In this document: piece by piece, positions 1 through 7,783 of the stretch | Position numbering within the stretch: the stretch's first letter is position 1 | Layout of the letters: the number at the start of each line of letters is the position of its first letter | NCBI GenBank assembly: GCA_013696105.1 | Contig: JACCZE010000229.1 | Coordinates: 1-32,188 of the forward strand | Source of the DNA: Planctomycetota bacterium | Lineage (GTDB): Bacteria; Planctomycetota; UBA11346 | Reading direction: 5' to 3' | Length of the DNA: 32,188 bases | Program-made: the position numbers and the translations under genes | Notes under the pieces: generated by a model | The model's database searches: none | What the model was told of the DNA's origin: nothing | Seen by the model: only the letters and a program-made list of their open reading frames with translations

Positions 1-141
1 GGTGACCCGCGCGGTCTGGGTCTCGACCGGTCGCGTGGCCTCGGGCGCCGTCCACTCCGGCTGCTGCTGCCGACGCTGCTGGCGCTTGGCTTCTTCAGCC
101 GCTTCCTGGATGGTCTTGACCAGATCGTCGAGGAAGCCCAT
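1..141 (-). CDS. Small hypothetical protein downstream of floA (3' end outside window)
   Basis: An ATG at 141 opens a frame with no stop for 47 codons to the window edge, beginning MGFLDDLVKTIQEAAEEAKRQ. A strong Shine-Dalgarno (GGAGGA on the minus strand, plus positions 150-155) sits 8 nt upstream and lies inside the left heptamer array. The visible part is a charged, Gln/Arg-rich amphipathic helix, probably coiled coil, followed by a Pro/Thr-rich stretch, with no signal peptide. It follows floA on the same strand. In Bacillus a small gene (yqfB) also follows floA, but I cannot show homology. It could be a FloA-associated cytoplasmic protein; the function is unknown and the 3' end is missing. 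Confidence 0.7.
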   Translation of the reverse strand, partial: MGFLDDLVKTIQEAAEEAKRQQRRQQQPEWTAPEATRPVETQTARVT

Positions 142-148
142 TAGGAAC

Positions 149-241
149 GTCCTCCGTCCCAAGTCCTGCGTCCTCCGTCGGACTGCAGGCAGAGTGCAGC
201 TGATGGTCCCGACGGAGCACGGAGGACGGAGGACCGAGGAC
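149..241. repeat. Inverted heptamer-array element 1
   Basis: The left arm at 149-179 is four heptamers (GTCCTCC, GTCCCAA, GTCCTGC, GTCCTCC) plus GTC. The right arm at 211-241 is GAC plus four heptamers (GGAGCAC, GGAGGAC, GGAGGAC, CGAGGAC). The right arm is the reverse complement of the left with 6 mismatches over 31 nt, so the transcript can fold into a long hairpin. The 31-nt core contains a further CTGCA/TGCAG inverted pair. The element almost fills the floA to small-gene gap, and its left arm provides the Shine-Dalgarno of the downstream minus-strand gene. Confidence 0.85.
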
Positions 242-246
242 GTCGG

Positions 247-1326
247 CTACCCATTCTGGTTAGGTCCCTTGTCGCTCGGCTTCTGGCCACCGGGGGTGGA
301 GATCGAATTGCGCATGTCGGTGTCGGACTGGATGTTCTTGAGCGAATAATAATCCATGATGCCCAGGTTGCCGGCGCGGAAGGCCTCGGCGATGGCGCGC
401 GGGATCTCGGCTTCGGCTTCGACCACCTTCGCGCGGTTCTCGGCTACCAGCGCGACCATCTCCTGCTCACGCGCGACGGCCATGGCGCGGCGCTTCTCGG
501 CTTCGGCCTGGGCGACCTTCTTGGCGGCCTCGGCCTTGTCGGTGTCCAGGCGCGCGCCGATGTTCTCGCCGACGATGATGTCGGCGATGTCGATCGAGAG
601 GATCTCGAAGGCGGTGCCGGCGTCGAGGCCACGCTCGAGCACGGTCTTGCTGATGCGGTGCGGATTCTCGAGCACCTCCATGTGGTTGGCGGATGAGCCG
701 ATGGTGGTGACGATGCCCTGGCCGACGCGCGCGACGATGGTCATCTCGGTGGCGCCGCCGACCAGCCGGTCGAGCGCGGTGCGCACGGTGACGCGCGCCT
801 TGACGCGCAGCTGGATGCCGTTGCCGGCGACGCCGTCGATGGTCTGCTGGCCGCTGTTGGCGGCGGGCACATCGATGACCTTGGGATTGACCGAGGTCTG
901 CACCGCGTCGAGCACGTCGCGTCCGGCGAGGTCGATGGCGCAGGCGCGGTCGAAGGTCAACGGGATGTTCGCCTTGCTGGCGGCGATCAGCGCATTCACC
1001 ACGCGCGGCACATGGCCGCCCGCCATGTAGTGGGCCTCGAGCTTGTCGGTGGGGATGTCGATGCCCGCCTTCTTGGCGGTGATGCGGCCGTTGACGATGA
1101 CCGTCGGGTTCACCTTGCGCACGCGCATGAAGATGATCGCGACCAGGCTCACCGGCGCGTACGAGGCCAAGGCCTGGATCCACAGGAAGAACGCGCTGCC
1201 GATCACGATCCAGAAGGCGATGATCACCACGATGACGCCGATGATCAACGGCACCGGCGGAAGGCCGAAGATGTCGCCGATGGATGCCTGCAGGATGCCG
1301 TCCAACATGGTGATCGCCTGGTTCAT
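247..1326 (-). CDS. floA: Flotillin-like protein FloA (UPF0365/YqfA family)
   Basis: This 359-residue protein matches the FloA/YqfA family along its length (family about 330 aa). A hydrophobic membrane hairpin lies at about residues 20-70, followed by an SPFH/band-7-like region with the family-typical stretch [15 protein letters not shown]. An Ala/Glu/Lys/Arg-rich coiled coil at about 265-315 ([20 protein letters not shown]) is the usual oligomerization segment, and the short tail is polar. FloA proteins scaffold functional membrane microdomains and affect membrane fluidity and secretion. The start is supported by GGAG 7 nt upstream. It is the third gene of an NfeD-NfeD-FloA operon, 44 bp after the short NfeD gene, matching the common nfeD-floA pairing. 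Confidence 0.95.
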   Translation of the reverse strand: MNQAITMLDGILQASIGDIFGLPPVPLIIGVIVVIIAFWIVIGSAFFLWIQALASYAPVSLVAIIFMRVRKVNPTVIVNGRITAKKAGIDIPTDKLEAHYMAGGHVPRVVNALIAASKANIPLTFDRACAIDLAGRDVLDAVQTSVNPKVIDVPAANSGQQTIDGVAGNGIQLRVKARVTVRTALDRLVGGATEMTIVARVGQGIVTTIGSSANHMEVLENPHRISKTVLERGLDAGTAFEILSIDIADIIVGENIGARLDTDKAEAAKKVAQAEAEKRRAMAVAREQEMVALVAENRAKVVEAEAEIPRAIAEAFRAGNLGIMDYYSLKNIQSDTDMRNSISTPGGQKPSDKGPNQNG

Positions 1327-1370
1327 GAATCGCTCCGATGAGGAAAAAGAGAGGGTCGACGCCAGCGCGT

Positions 1371-1895
1371 TCAGGCCGGGCGGACGGCGACGATGGCGCC
1401 TTCTATGCGCAGGACAACCACTCGTGCCCCGCGCGTCAGCGGCCCGCCGATGGCGGTCACGTCGATATCTCCGCCGGCGAAATGGGCGCGACCCGTCGGC
1501 AACGCATCGGTGACCAGCTCACCCATGGCGCCGACGACGATGCCGAGCCGCTCGGCCTCGTGGCGATAGCCGGCATCGGCAGTGATCTCGGTCTTGGGCA
1601 CCGCGCGCGATTCGGCCATGCGCCGGAAGCCCCACGGGACGATCGCCAGCAGCAGGAGCGGGCAGACTGCGACGAAGAGCCAGCCGATCGCCGGCGATGC
1701 GGCGAACGCCAGGGCGCAGGCGCCGAACGCGCATGCAGCGGCGGCGAAGGTCAGCATGCCCCAGCTGATGACGAAGAATTCGACCACCAGCAGTCCCGCG
1801 GCGATCGCCAGGAGGCCCAGCGCGGCGGCGACCTGCGCCCACGGATCGAGCGCGACGACCTGTTCGGGCAGTTCGAGGAGGACTCGGTCGATCAC
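1371..1895 (-). CDS. Short NfeD-like membrane protein (OB-fold tail)
   Basis: This 174-residue protein has two to three hydrophobic helices in its first 110 residues (for example [20 protein letters not shown] and [11 protein letters not shown]) and then a soluble C-terminal domain of about 65 residues. The tail reads like the NfeD OB-fold ([20 protein letters not shown], later [18 protein letters not shown]). It has no protease domain. It starts at a GTG that overlaps the upstream gene's TGA (GTGA, 1892-1895), so it is probably translationally coupled. With the long NfeD before it and FloA after it, it probably helps anchor or organize FloA assemblies. A second, protease-less NfeD in the same operon recurs in this gene family. 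Confidence 0.85.
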   Translation of the reverse strand: MIDRVLLELPEQVVALDPWAQVAAALGLLAIAAGLLVVEFFVISWGMLTFAAAACAFGACALAFAASPAIGWLFVAVCPLLLLAIVPWGFRRMAESRAVPKTEITADAGYRHEAERLGIVVGAMGELVTDALPTGRAHFAGGDIDVTAIGGPLTRGARVVVLRIEGAIVAVRPA

Positions 1896-3397
1896 GACGC
1901 GCTCCCGGCAGCTGCCACCGGGCGGACGATCGCGGCGCCGTAGCGCATGGCGACGACCTCGACCGCGGCGCCGGCATCGAGGTATTCGCCGTGCTCGGTG
2001 GTGGCGCTGATATCGCGTCCTGCGAGGTCGATCGATCCGCTGGGGCTGAGCGCGGTGCGCGTCACCGCCCGGCGACCGATCACCGAGGCGTCGGACTCCA
2101 TCTCACCCGCGCTGGTGCCGTCGATCTCGGCGAGAGTGGCGATGCGACGCACGGCGCGCGATTGCGGCAGGGTCGAGATGATCACGGCGGCGCCGATGCT
2201 GATCACCACCAGCGACAGCAGGCTCTGCATCAGGGCGTTGGCCAGCGCGTCTCCCCAGCCGGCGGACGTCGGGTTGAACTGGCCGATATCGGGCATGAAC
2301 GACAGGATCAGCCCGGACAGGCCCAGGCAGATGCCGACGATCGCCAGCCAACCGGCAGTCGGGAACACGAAGAGCTCGACCACGATGCAGGCGATGCCGA
2401 TGACCACCAGGATGACCTCGGGGTAGCTGGCCAGGTCCTGGTAGAACTGGCAGATGAAGAACAATGTCCCGAAGATCGCTGCGAGCCCGGTCCAGATGCC
2501 GACCCCTGGGGCCTTGAGCTCGAGGAAGATGCACAACGCGGTCAGCGCGGCGAGGATGAAGGCGAAGCCCGAGAGCGTGCGCGCCATCAGCTCGGTGCCG
2601 GTCGGCGACAGGTCCAGCACCGATGATTTCGAGACCCCGAGCTTGGCGTAGACCGCATCGATGTTGTCGGCCACTCCGGTCGCCATCTGCTCCTGAACGG
2701 CGTTCTGTGCGGTGTAGAGCACGTAGCGGTCCTTGCCCAGGATGGGCACCTTGCTCTGCGGATCGACGTCGGGATGCGCGCGCAGCCACTGCGGCAGGTC
2801 GTCCTCGATCACGAATTCCTGCCGGCCGTCGAAGTCGAAGCGGTAGAGTTCCTGGTTGCGTGCGGTCATCTTCACCAGTTTCGCCTCGTTCCAGCCCTTG
2901 AGCTGCGCTTCGCTGCGCAACAGGGCGCGGACCACGGCCTCGATCTTCTCGGGAGCGTACTCGATCTTGCCCTCGGCGCTCTGGGTGATGACGCCGATGT
3001 CGCCAATGGTCGCGGGCGGGGCGAGGTAGATCTCATCGTGGGCGTAGGCGACCAGGGCGCCGGCCGAGTAGCAGTAGTTGTCGACGAATGCCACCATGCG
3101 CGGCTGGTTCTTCGTCACGCCGAGCGCGGCGCTCATCATCTCGCGCCCCGCTTCGAGCGTGCCGCCGTTGGTCTCGAGGTGGACGACGACGGTGCCGACG
3201 CCGGCCTTCTGCGCATCCGCGAGCGCGCGGGCGAAATAGCGCGACTGGAGCGCGTCGATCATGCCATCGACGCGCAGGTAGGCGACAGTGGGACCGGCGG
3301 GCTTGTCGGCGTCGGCTGCCCTGCAGGCCGAGGCCAGCGCGACCAGCGCGCAGATGGCGACGGCGACGGCGGCAGCGGTGTACGAGACGGCGTTCAT
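1892..3397 (-). CDS. NfeD1b-type membrane-bound ClpP-class serine protease
   Basis: This 501-residue protein begins with a signal-like hydrophobic helix (residues 6-27). A ClpP-fold serine protease domain follows at about 36-290, with the substrate groove NGG (77-79) and nucleophile Ser111 in YSAGAL. A Lys at about 151 (APEKI) aligns with the general-base Lys of the 1510-N/NfeD proteases. About four membrane helices (300-430) and a C-terminal NfeD OB-like domain (450-495) complete it. These proteases cleave membrane or stomatin-like proteins; FloA encoded downstream is the likely partner. I chose ATG 3397 because the hydrophobic leader starts there, although a longer in-frame reading runs up to 3628. 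The Shine-Dalgarno is weak (GGTGG). Confidence 0.9.
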   Translation of the reverse strand: MNAVSYTAAAVAVAICALVALASACRAADADKPAGPTVAYLRVDGMIDALQSRYFARALADAQKAGVGTVVVHLETNGGTLEAGREMMSAALGVTKNQPRMVAFVDNYCYSAGALVAYAHDEIYLAPPATIGDIGVITQSAEGKIEYAPEKIEAVVRALLRSEAQLKGWNEAKLVKMTARNQELYRFDFDGRQEFVIEDDLPQWLRAHPDVDPQSKVPILGKDRYVLYTAQNAVQEQMATGVADNIDAVYAKLGVSKSSVLDLSPTGTELMARTLSGFAFILAALTALCIFLELKAPGVGIWTGLAAIFGTLFFICQFYQDLASYPEVILVVIGIACIVVELFVFPTAGWLAIVGICLGLSGLILSFMPDIGQFNPTSAGWGDALANALMQSLLSLVVISIGAAVIISTLPQSRAVRRIATLAEIDGTSAGEMESDASVIGRRAVTRTALSPSGSIDLAGRDISATTEHGEYLDAGAAVEVVAMRYGAAIVRPVAAAGSAS

Positions 3398-3522
3398 GCC
3401 GCCACCATAGTGCACCGTCGCGCGCAACAATACGCGGTCTCGACCGATCGACGGCAGCGATCGACCGCTGCGATCGGAGCCATCGTCGGTTGTCCGACGC
3501 ACCGCCGCGGCACGATGTCGCC

Positions 3523-4401
3523 ATGGCCAAGGCATTCCCCAAGCGCAATTACGCCCTGCGGCGCCCGGTCGGCGCCAAGCACGACGAACCCGAGCGCCGC
3601 GGGTCGAAGGTCGCTCCAGACGCGACATGGGCTGCGCCCACGGCGTGGGAGGGCCAAGCCGCCTGGTACGACCAGTTGCACGGCGACGACGGCGACGATT
3701 TCTACGCCCGGCTGATCCTGCCGAGCGTGATCGAGCGCCTGCGCGCCAAGCGCGGCGAGCGCATCCTCGACCTGTGCTGCGGCCAGGGCGTATGCGGGCG
3801 AGCCCTGGCGGCCCTCGGCGTGGACACCGTCGGCATCGATGCCAGCCCCACGCTGATCGCCGCCGCCACCGCGCGCGCCGGCAAGCGCGAGCGCTACGTG
3901 GTCGGCGACTGCCGCGACGTGGCCGGTGTGCTCGCCGCCGAGAAGATCTTCGGCGCCTTCGACCACGCCACGCTGGTGATGGCGTTGCAGGATCTCGATC
4001 CCATCGGCCCTGTGCTCGCCGGCTGCGCCGCGGCGATCAAGCCGGGCGGCCGCGTGGTGATCGCGCTGACGCACCCGTGCTTCCGCATCCCGCGCCGCTC
4101 GTCCTGGGGCTGGGACGACGAGCAGGGCCTGCAGTACCGGCGCATGGACGGCTACCTGTCGCCGCTGGCCGCACCGATCAAGACCCACCCCGGCAGGCCC
4201 GCCGACGCGGCGCACACCACCAGCTTCCACCGGCCCCTGTCGGCCTACCTCAATGCCTGCGGGGACGCCGGCCTGGCGGTGATCGGCGCCGATGAGCTGT
4301 GCAGCCACCGGCGTGGCACCAAGGGGCCGCGCTTCGGCGCCGAGGACCGGGCCGCGAAGGAGTTCCCGGTCTTCCTGGTGATCGCCGCGGTGCGCCGCTA
4401 G
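3523..4401 (+). CDS. Class I SAM-dependent methyltransferase
   Basis: This 292-residue soluble protein has a Rossmann-type SAM site: motif I ILDLCCGQGVCG at about 80-92, an acidic loop ending strand 2 (VGIDAS), then GDCRD and the post-motif KPGGRVVIALTHPCF. The pattern fits the broad Methyltransf_11/25 group with a C-terminal insertion (GYLSPLAA, TTSFHRPLSAYLN) typical of small-molecule methyltransferases. The substrate is unknown. ATG 3523 lies about 125 bp upstream-divergent from the NfeD gene; the Shine-Dalgarno is poor, so the start is tentative, but the sequence before it looks non-coding. It is probably transcribed apart from the oxidoreductase 159 bp downstream. Confidence 0.85.
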   Translation: MAKAFPKRNYALRRPVGAKHDEPERRGSKVAPDATWAAPTAWEGQAAWYDQLHGDDGDDFYARLILPSVIERLRAKRGERILDLCCGQGVCGRALAALGVDTVGIDASPTLIAAATARAGKRERYVVGDCRDVAGVLAAEKIFGAFDHATLVMALQDLDPIGPVLAGCAAAIKPGGRVVIALTHPCFRIPRRSSWGWDDEQGLQYRRMDGYLSPLAAPIKTHPGRPADAAHTTSFHRPLSAYLNACGDAGLAVIGADELCSHRRGTKGPRFGAEDRAAKEFPVFLVIAAVRR

Positions 4402-4456
4402 CGTCCTGACGCATCCGGCACCGACGGGTGGCGGTCGCGAGCGGTGGGCGCGCGAC

Positions 4457-4509
4457 GTGGGTCAGGGGTGGGCCCCCAGGGGTCCCGCCGTCGTAGAAGC
4501 TTGACCCAC
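4457..4509. promoter_or_regulatory. Inverted repeat in the gap before the FAD/Rieske gene
   Basis: GTGGGTCA at 4457-4464 is perfectly complementary to TGACCCAC at 4502-4509. The 37 nt between them are G/C-rich and can pair further (GGGGTGGGCCCCC). It lies 55 bp downstream of the methyltransferase stop and 51 bp upstream of the oxidoreductase start. It could be a terminator without a U-tract or a structured 5' leader; nothing decides between these. Confidence 0.35.
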
Positions 4510-4560
4510 TCGCGGCTCTCGCGCCCTTGCGGGTGCGGAAGCTCTCGGTGGAGGCCTCCC

Positions 4561-6195
4561 ATGAGCTCGTCCCTCGCTGCGAACACCTCGGGCCGCATGC
4601 AGCCGATCTGGCTGACCACCGCAGAGCTGCCGAAATTCCAGCACCTGACGCGGAATCTCGAGACCGACGTGTGCATCGTCGGCGCCGGCATCGCGGGCCT
4701 GACCACCGCCTACCTGCTGGTCCAGGCCGGCAAGCGCGTGGTGGTGCTCGAGGACGGAGACATCTGCAGCGGCGAGACCGGACGCACCTCGGCGCACCTG
4801 TCGAATGCGCTCGACGACCGCTACTTCGAGATCGAGCGCCTGCACGGCGAGGACGGTGCGCGCCTGGCCGCCGACAGCCATACCGCCGCCATCGACCTGA
4901 TCGAGGACATCGTCGCGCGCGAGCGCATCGATTGCGAATTCCAGCGCGTCGACGGCTACCTCTTCATCCCGCCCGGCGAATCGCTCGACATCCTCGAGCG
5001 CGAGATCGGCGCCGCCCACCGCGCGGGGCTGACGGGCGTGCATTGGGTGCCGCGGGCGCCGCTGGGCGAATTCGAGACCGGACGGGCGCTGCTCTTCCCG
5101 CGCCAGGCCCAATTCCATCCGATCAAGTACCTGGCGCGCCTGGCCGAGATCATCACCGCCAAGGGCGGGCTGATCTTCTGCCGCTCGCACGTCGAGGACA
5201 TCCACGGCGGCAGCCCCGCACGCGTGCTCGCCAAGGGCGGCCACGTCGTCACCGCGTCGGCGGTGGTGGTCGCCACCAACACGCCGATCAACGACCGCGT
5301 GGTCATCCACACCAAGCAGTCCGCATACCGATCCTACGTCATCGGCGCGCGCGTTCCGGCGGGATCGCTCCCCCAGGCCCTGCTGTGGGACACCACCGAC
5401 CCGTACCACTACGTGCGCGTGAAATCGATGGGCGGCCCCGGCAGCGAAGCCGCGTACGACGTGCTCATCATCGGCGGCGAGGACCACAAGACCGGGCAGA
5501 AGGACGACGCCGAGATGCGCTACCGGCTGCTCGAAATGTGGGCGATGGAACGCTATCCGATGATCGAGCGCATCGAGTTCCGCTGGTCGGGCCAGATCAT
5601 GGAGCCGGTCGACTGCCTGGCATTCATCGGCCACAACCCCTGGGACGAGGAGAACGTCTACATCTGCACCGGCGATTCCGGCAACGGTCTGACCCACGGG
5701 ACCATCGCCGCCATGATCAACACCGACCTGATCGTCGGTCGCGAGAACCGTTGGGCGAAGCTCTACGACCCGCGGCGCAAGTCGCTGAAATCGGCCGGCG
5801 ATTTCGCCAAGGAGAACCTCAACGTGCTGCCGCAGTACGCCGATTGGCTGACCCCGGGCGAGACCACGCACGAGTCGCGCATCCCGCGCGGCTCAGGCAT
5901 GATCCTGCGCAAGGGCCTGACCAAGGTCGCGGTGTATTGCGACGACAAGGGCGCCTGCCACGAGTGCTCGGCGGTGTGCCCGCACCTGGGCTGCATCGTC
6001 TCGTGGAATTCTGGCGAGAAGACCTGGGACTGCCCGTGCCACGGATCGCGCTTCGACGCCTACGGCACGGTCATCAATGGACCGGCGAACAGCAACCTCG
6101 GCTCGGCTCCAGACGCCTCGGGCCGCTTCCCGACGATCGCCTCGCCCAAGCGCGACGCGTCGAGCAGCCCGGCGCCGAGGACGGTCAGGAGATAG
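4561..6195 (+). CDS. FAD-dependent oxidoreductase with C-terminal Rieske [2Fe-2S] domain
   Basis: This 544-residue protein has a DAO-type FAD domain with the dinucleotide motif VGAGIAGLTTAYLL (about 37-50), closed by VYICTGDSGNGLTHG near 370. A Rieske domain follows from about 440. Cluster ligands are visible as Cys473-x-His475 and Cys491-x2-His494, and Cys478 and Cys493 are placed for the disulfide typical of high-potential Rieske proteins. The architecture matches the YhfW-like oxidoreductases, which probably oxidize an amine or glycine-like substrate and pass electrons to the cluster; the substrate is unknown. ATG 4561 has a good Shine-Dalgarno (GGAGG, 6 nt away). No signal peptide is seen, so it is cytoplasmic. 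Confidence 0.92.
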   Translation: MSSSLAANTSGRMQPIWLTTAELPKFQHLTRNLETDVCIVGAGIAGLTTAYLLVQAGKRVVVLEDGDICSGETGRTSAHLSNALDDRYFEIERLHGEDGARLAADSHTAAIDLIEDIVARERIDCEFQRVDGYLFIPPGESLDILEREIGAAHRAGLTGVHWVPRAPLGEFETGRALLFPRQAQFHPIKYLARLAEIITAKGGLIFCRSHVEDIHGGSPARVLAKGGHVVTASAVVVATNTPINDRVVIHTKQSAYRSYVIGARVPAGSLPQALLWDTTDPYHYVRVKSMGGPGSEAAYDVLIIGGEDHKTGQKDDAEMRYRLLEMWAMERYPMIERIEFRWSGQIMEPVDCLAFIGHNPWDEENVYICTGDSGNGLTHGTIAAMINTDLIVGRENRWAKLYDPRRKSLKSAGDFAKENLNVLPQYADWLTPGETTHESRIPRGSGMILRKGLTKVAVYCDDKGACHECSAVCPHLGCIVSWNSGEKTWDCPCHGSRFDAYGTVINGPANSNLGSAPDASGRFPTIASPKRDASSSPAPRTVRR

Positions 6196-6200
6196 GCAGC

Positions 6201-6323
6201 GTCCTCCGTCCTCCGTTCTCCGTCGGACAACGGTCATGCGTGAGGAGGGGGTCGAACCGGTATCATGCTGGCGTCGCCTGCTGTCGACCGAGGACCGAGG
6301 ACCGAGGACCGAGGACCGAGGAC
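6201..6323. repeat. Inverted heptamer-array element 2
   Basis: The left arm at 6201-6224 is GTCCTCC, GTCCTCC, GTTCTCC plus GTC. The right arm at 6286-6323 is GAC plus five perfect copies of CGAGGAC. The arms are inverted relative to each other, with about one mismatch per heptamer. The core between them is 61 bp and shows no ORF of note. The element fills the gap between two convergent genes, starting 5 bp after one stop and ending 7 bp before the other, so it could also act as a bidirectional terminator. Confidence 0.88.
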
Positions 6324-6330
6324 GTTCCGT

Positions 6331-7713
6331 TCACCTCCACGGCACCATCGGATTCAGCTGCCGCCCGAGCGTGACGTCCGGCGGATAGTCGCTCGCCGGC
6401 ATCGCCGGCTTGAGCGTCCAGGCCTGCAGTTCGGCGTGCATCAGGATGGATTCCTGGCGATACGCCGGGCCGTGCACCGGCCAGTCGCGGTAGGAACGGA
6501 TGCGCTCCATCGCCGTGTCCATGCCGGGCAGGTCGGTGATCGTCCGTGTCGCGGACATGGCGTCGCGGCCGACCGAGGCGCAGGCCAGGTGCACGATCGC
6601 GTTCGCCAAGTCGATGTCCGCGGGCAGGTAGCTCGAGGCGTCGACGGCATCGACGATCGCGGTGGCGATTGCCTCTGCATCGGCGAACGACCTCACCGGA
6701 GGGTGTGACTCGGTCGGCCCCATGACCTGTGGGACATCGCAGCGATCGCGCTGCTGGAGGCGGCGCCGAGCCAGCAGGTAGAGCAGTTCTCCTGCGCTGA
6801 GCACATCGGTGTAGGCCGGACCGCCCTGATCGATCACCGCGCGGGCCCCGGCGAGGATGGCGTGATCCCCGACGATGATCGGTCGCTGGCCGTAGATCTC
6901 TGTCATCCCCGCGACGGTGGTCCAGCTCACGTCGGGCTGCTTGGCGAGCGCGTGCACGTAGCGGCGGAAATTCGCGAGGATGGTCGGGACCCAGACGCCA
7001 GGAACCGGGGTCGGGACTCGCCATTGCGCGCGCGGCGGCGCCGCGCCGCCGAAGAAGTTCGCGCACGGGAACTCCGTCATCATGGTGATGACGGGATGGC
7101 AGCCGAACATCGGCGAGTAGTCGACCGTGCGCGCGAGCTCGGCGATGCGGCCGTCGACCTGAGTGAACTCGTGGTCGAACGCCGCGGTGTCCCTATAGAG
7201 GGTGTCGAAGTAGAGATCGCCGTGCAGGCCGCGGAACATCAGGTTATTCGCGTACCAGACGACGTTGCGGCGCCCGAGCTGGAACGGCGAATAGAAGTAC
7301 GGTTTCCCCATCTTGCCGACGGCGTAGACGATCTGCGCGGCGAAGGTGCCGCCATGTTGGGTCAGGGCGGTGCAGCGGCCGAAGACGCGCTCGATGGTGT
7401 CGAATCCGGTGCGTTCGCGGAACATCACGCGCTCAACGCCGTCGAACCAGCCGAGATTCGAGACCTCGGTGGCGGTGGTCGGCGGCAGCGAGCCGCGGTC
7501 GTAATGCAGGCTGACGTCGTGCCGGCGGATCGCGTCGATCACGTCCTGCTGGCGGTGGCGCTCCATGAAGCGCGCCTTCTCGCCGATGATGTGGAAGCTG
7601 CCCTGCAGCCCTTCGGCATGCAGGATGTCGGCGAATTGGCCGGGAAGCCGGTGCACCGGCGATCCAGGATGCGAGAACGAGTCCTCGACGTCGAAATAGA
7701 TCAGCGAGTGCAT
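6331..7713 (-). CDS. NodB-like polysaccharide-deacetylase-fold protein, active site divergent
   Basis: This 460-residue protein opens with LIYFDVEDSFSHPGSP, which resembles the first (metal/Asp) motif of NodB-fold proteins. GSFHIIGEKARFMERH and a strand-helix pattern reminiscent of that TIM-like barrel follow. The expected second motif H-x3-H is not intact: the matching region reads DVSLHYDRGSLPP. Catalysis or metal binding is therefore altered or lost. Residues about 270-460 form a helical, all-soluble extension I do not recognise. There is no signal peptide, so it is cytoplasmic. It lies 70 bp downstream of the ABC exporter pair on the same strand and may be co-transcribed; a role in processing an exported glycan is conceivable. 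The start has AGGTGG about 10 nt upstream. Confidence 0.6.
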   Translation of the reverse strand: MHSLIYFDVEDSFSHPGSPVHRLPGQFADILHAEGLQGSFHIIGEKARFMERHRQQDVIDAIRRHDVSLHYDRGSLPPTTATEVSNLGWFDGVERVMFRERTGFDTIERVFGRCTALTQHGGTFAAQIVYAVGKMGKPYFYSPFQLGRRNVVWYANNLMFRGLHGDLYFDTLYRDTAAFDHEFTQVDGRIAELARTVDYSPMFGCHPVITMMTEFPCANFFGGAAPPRAQWRVPTPVPGVWVPTILANFRRYVHALAKQPDVSWTTVAGMTEIYGQRPIIVGDHAILAGARAVIDQGGPAYTDVLSAGELLYLLARRRLQQRDRCDVPQVMGPTESHPPVRSFADAEAIATAIVDAVDASSYLPADIDLANAIVHLACASVGRDAMSATRTITDLPGMDTAMERIRSYRDWPVHGPAYRQESILMHAELQAWTLKPAMPASDYPPDVTLGRQLNPMVPWR

Positions 7714-7783
7714 GCTGCGATGCCACCTGATCGCCCAGCGCAGGCAAGCGAAGGCTTCGCGCGGCGCCGGTCGTGCCTGGGGC

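Noticed and set aside
149-241. Simple rho-independent terminator only
   Set aside because: The arms can pair, but the 7-bp periodicity, long core and lack of a T-tract go beyond an ordinary terminator; a termination role is kept only as a possibility.
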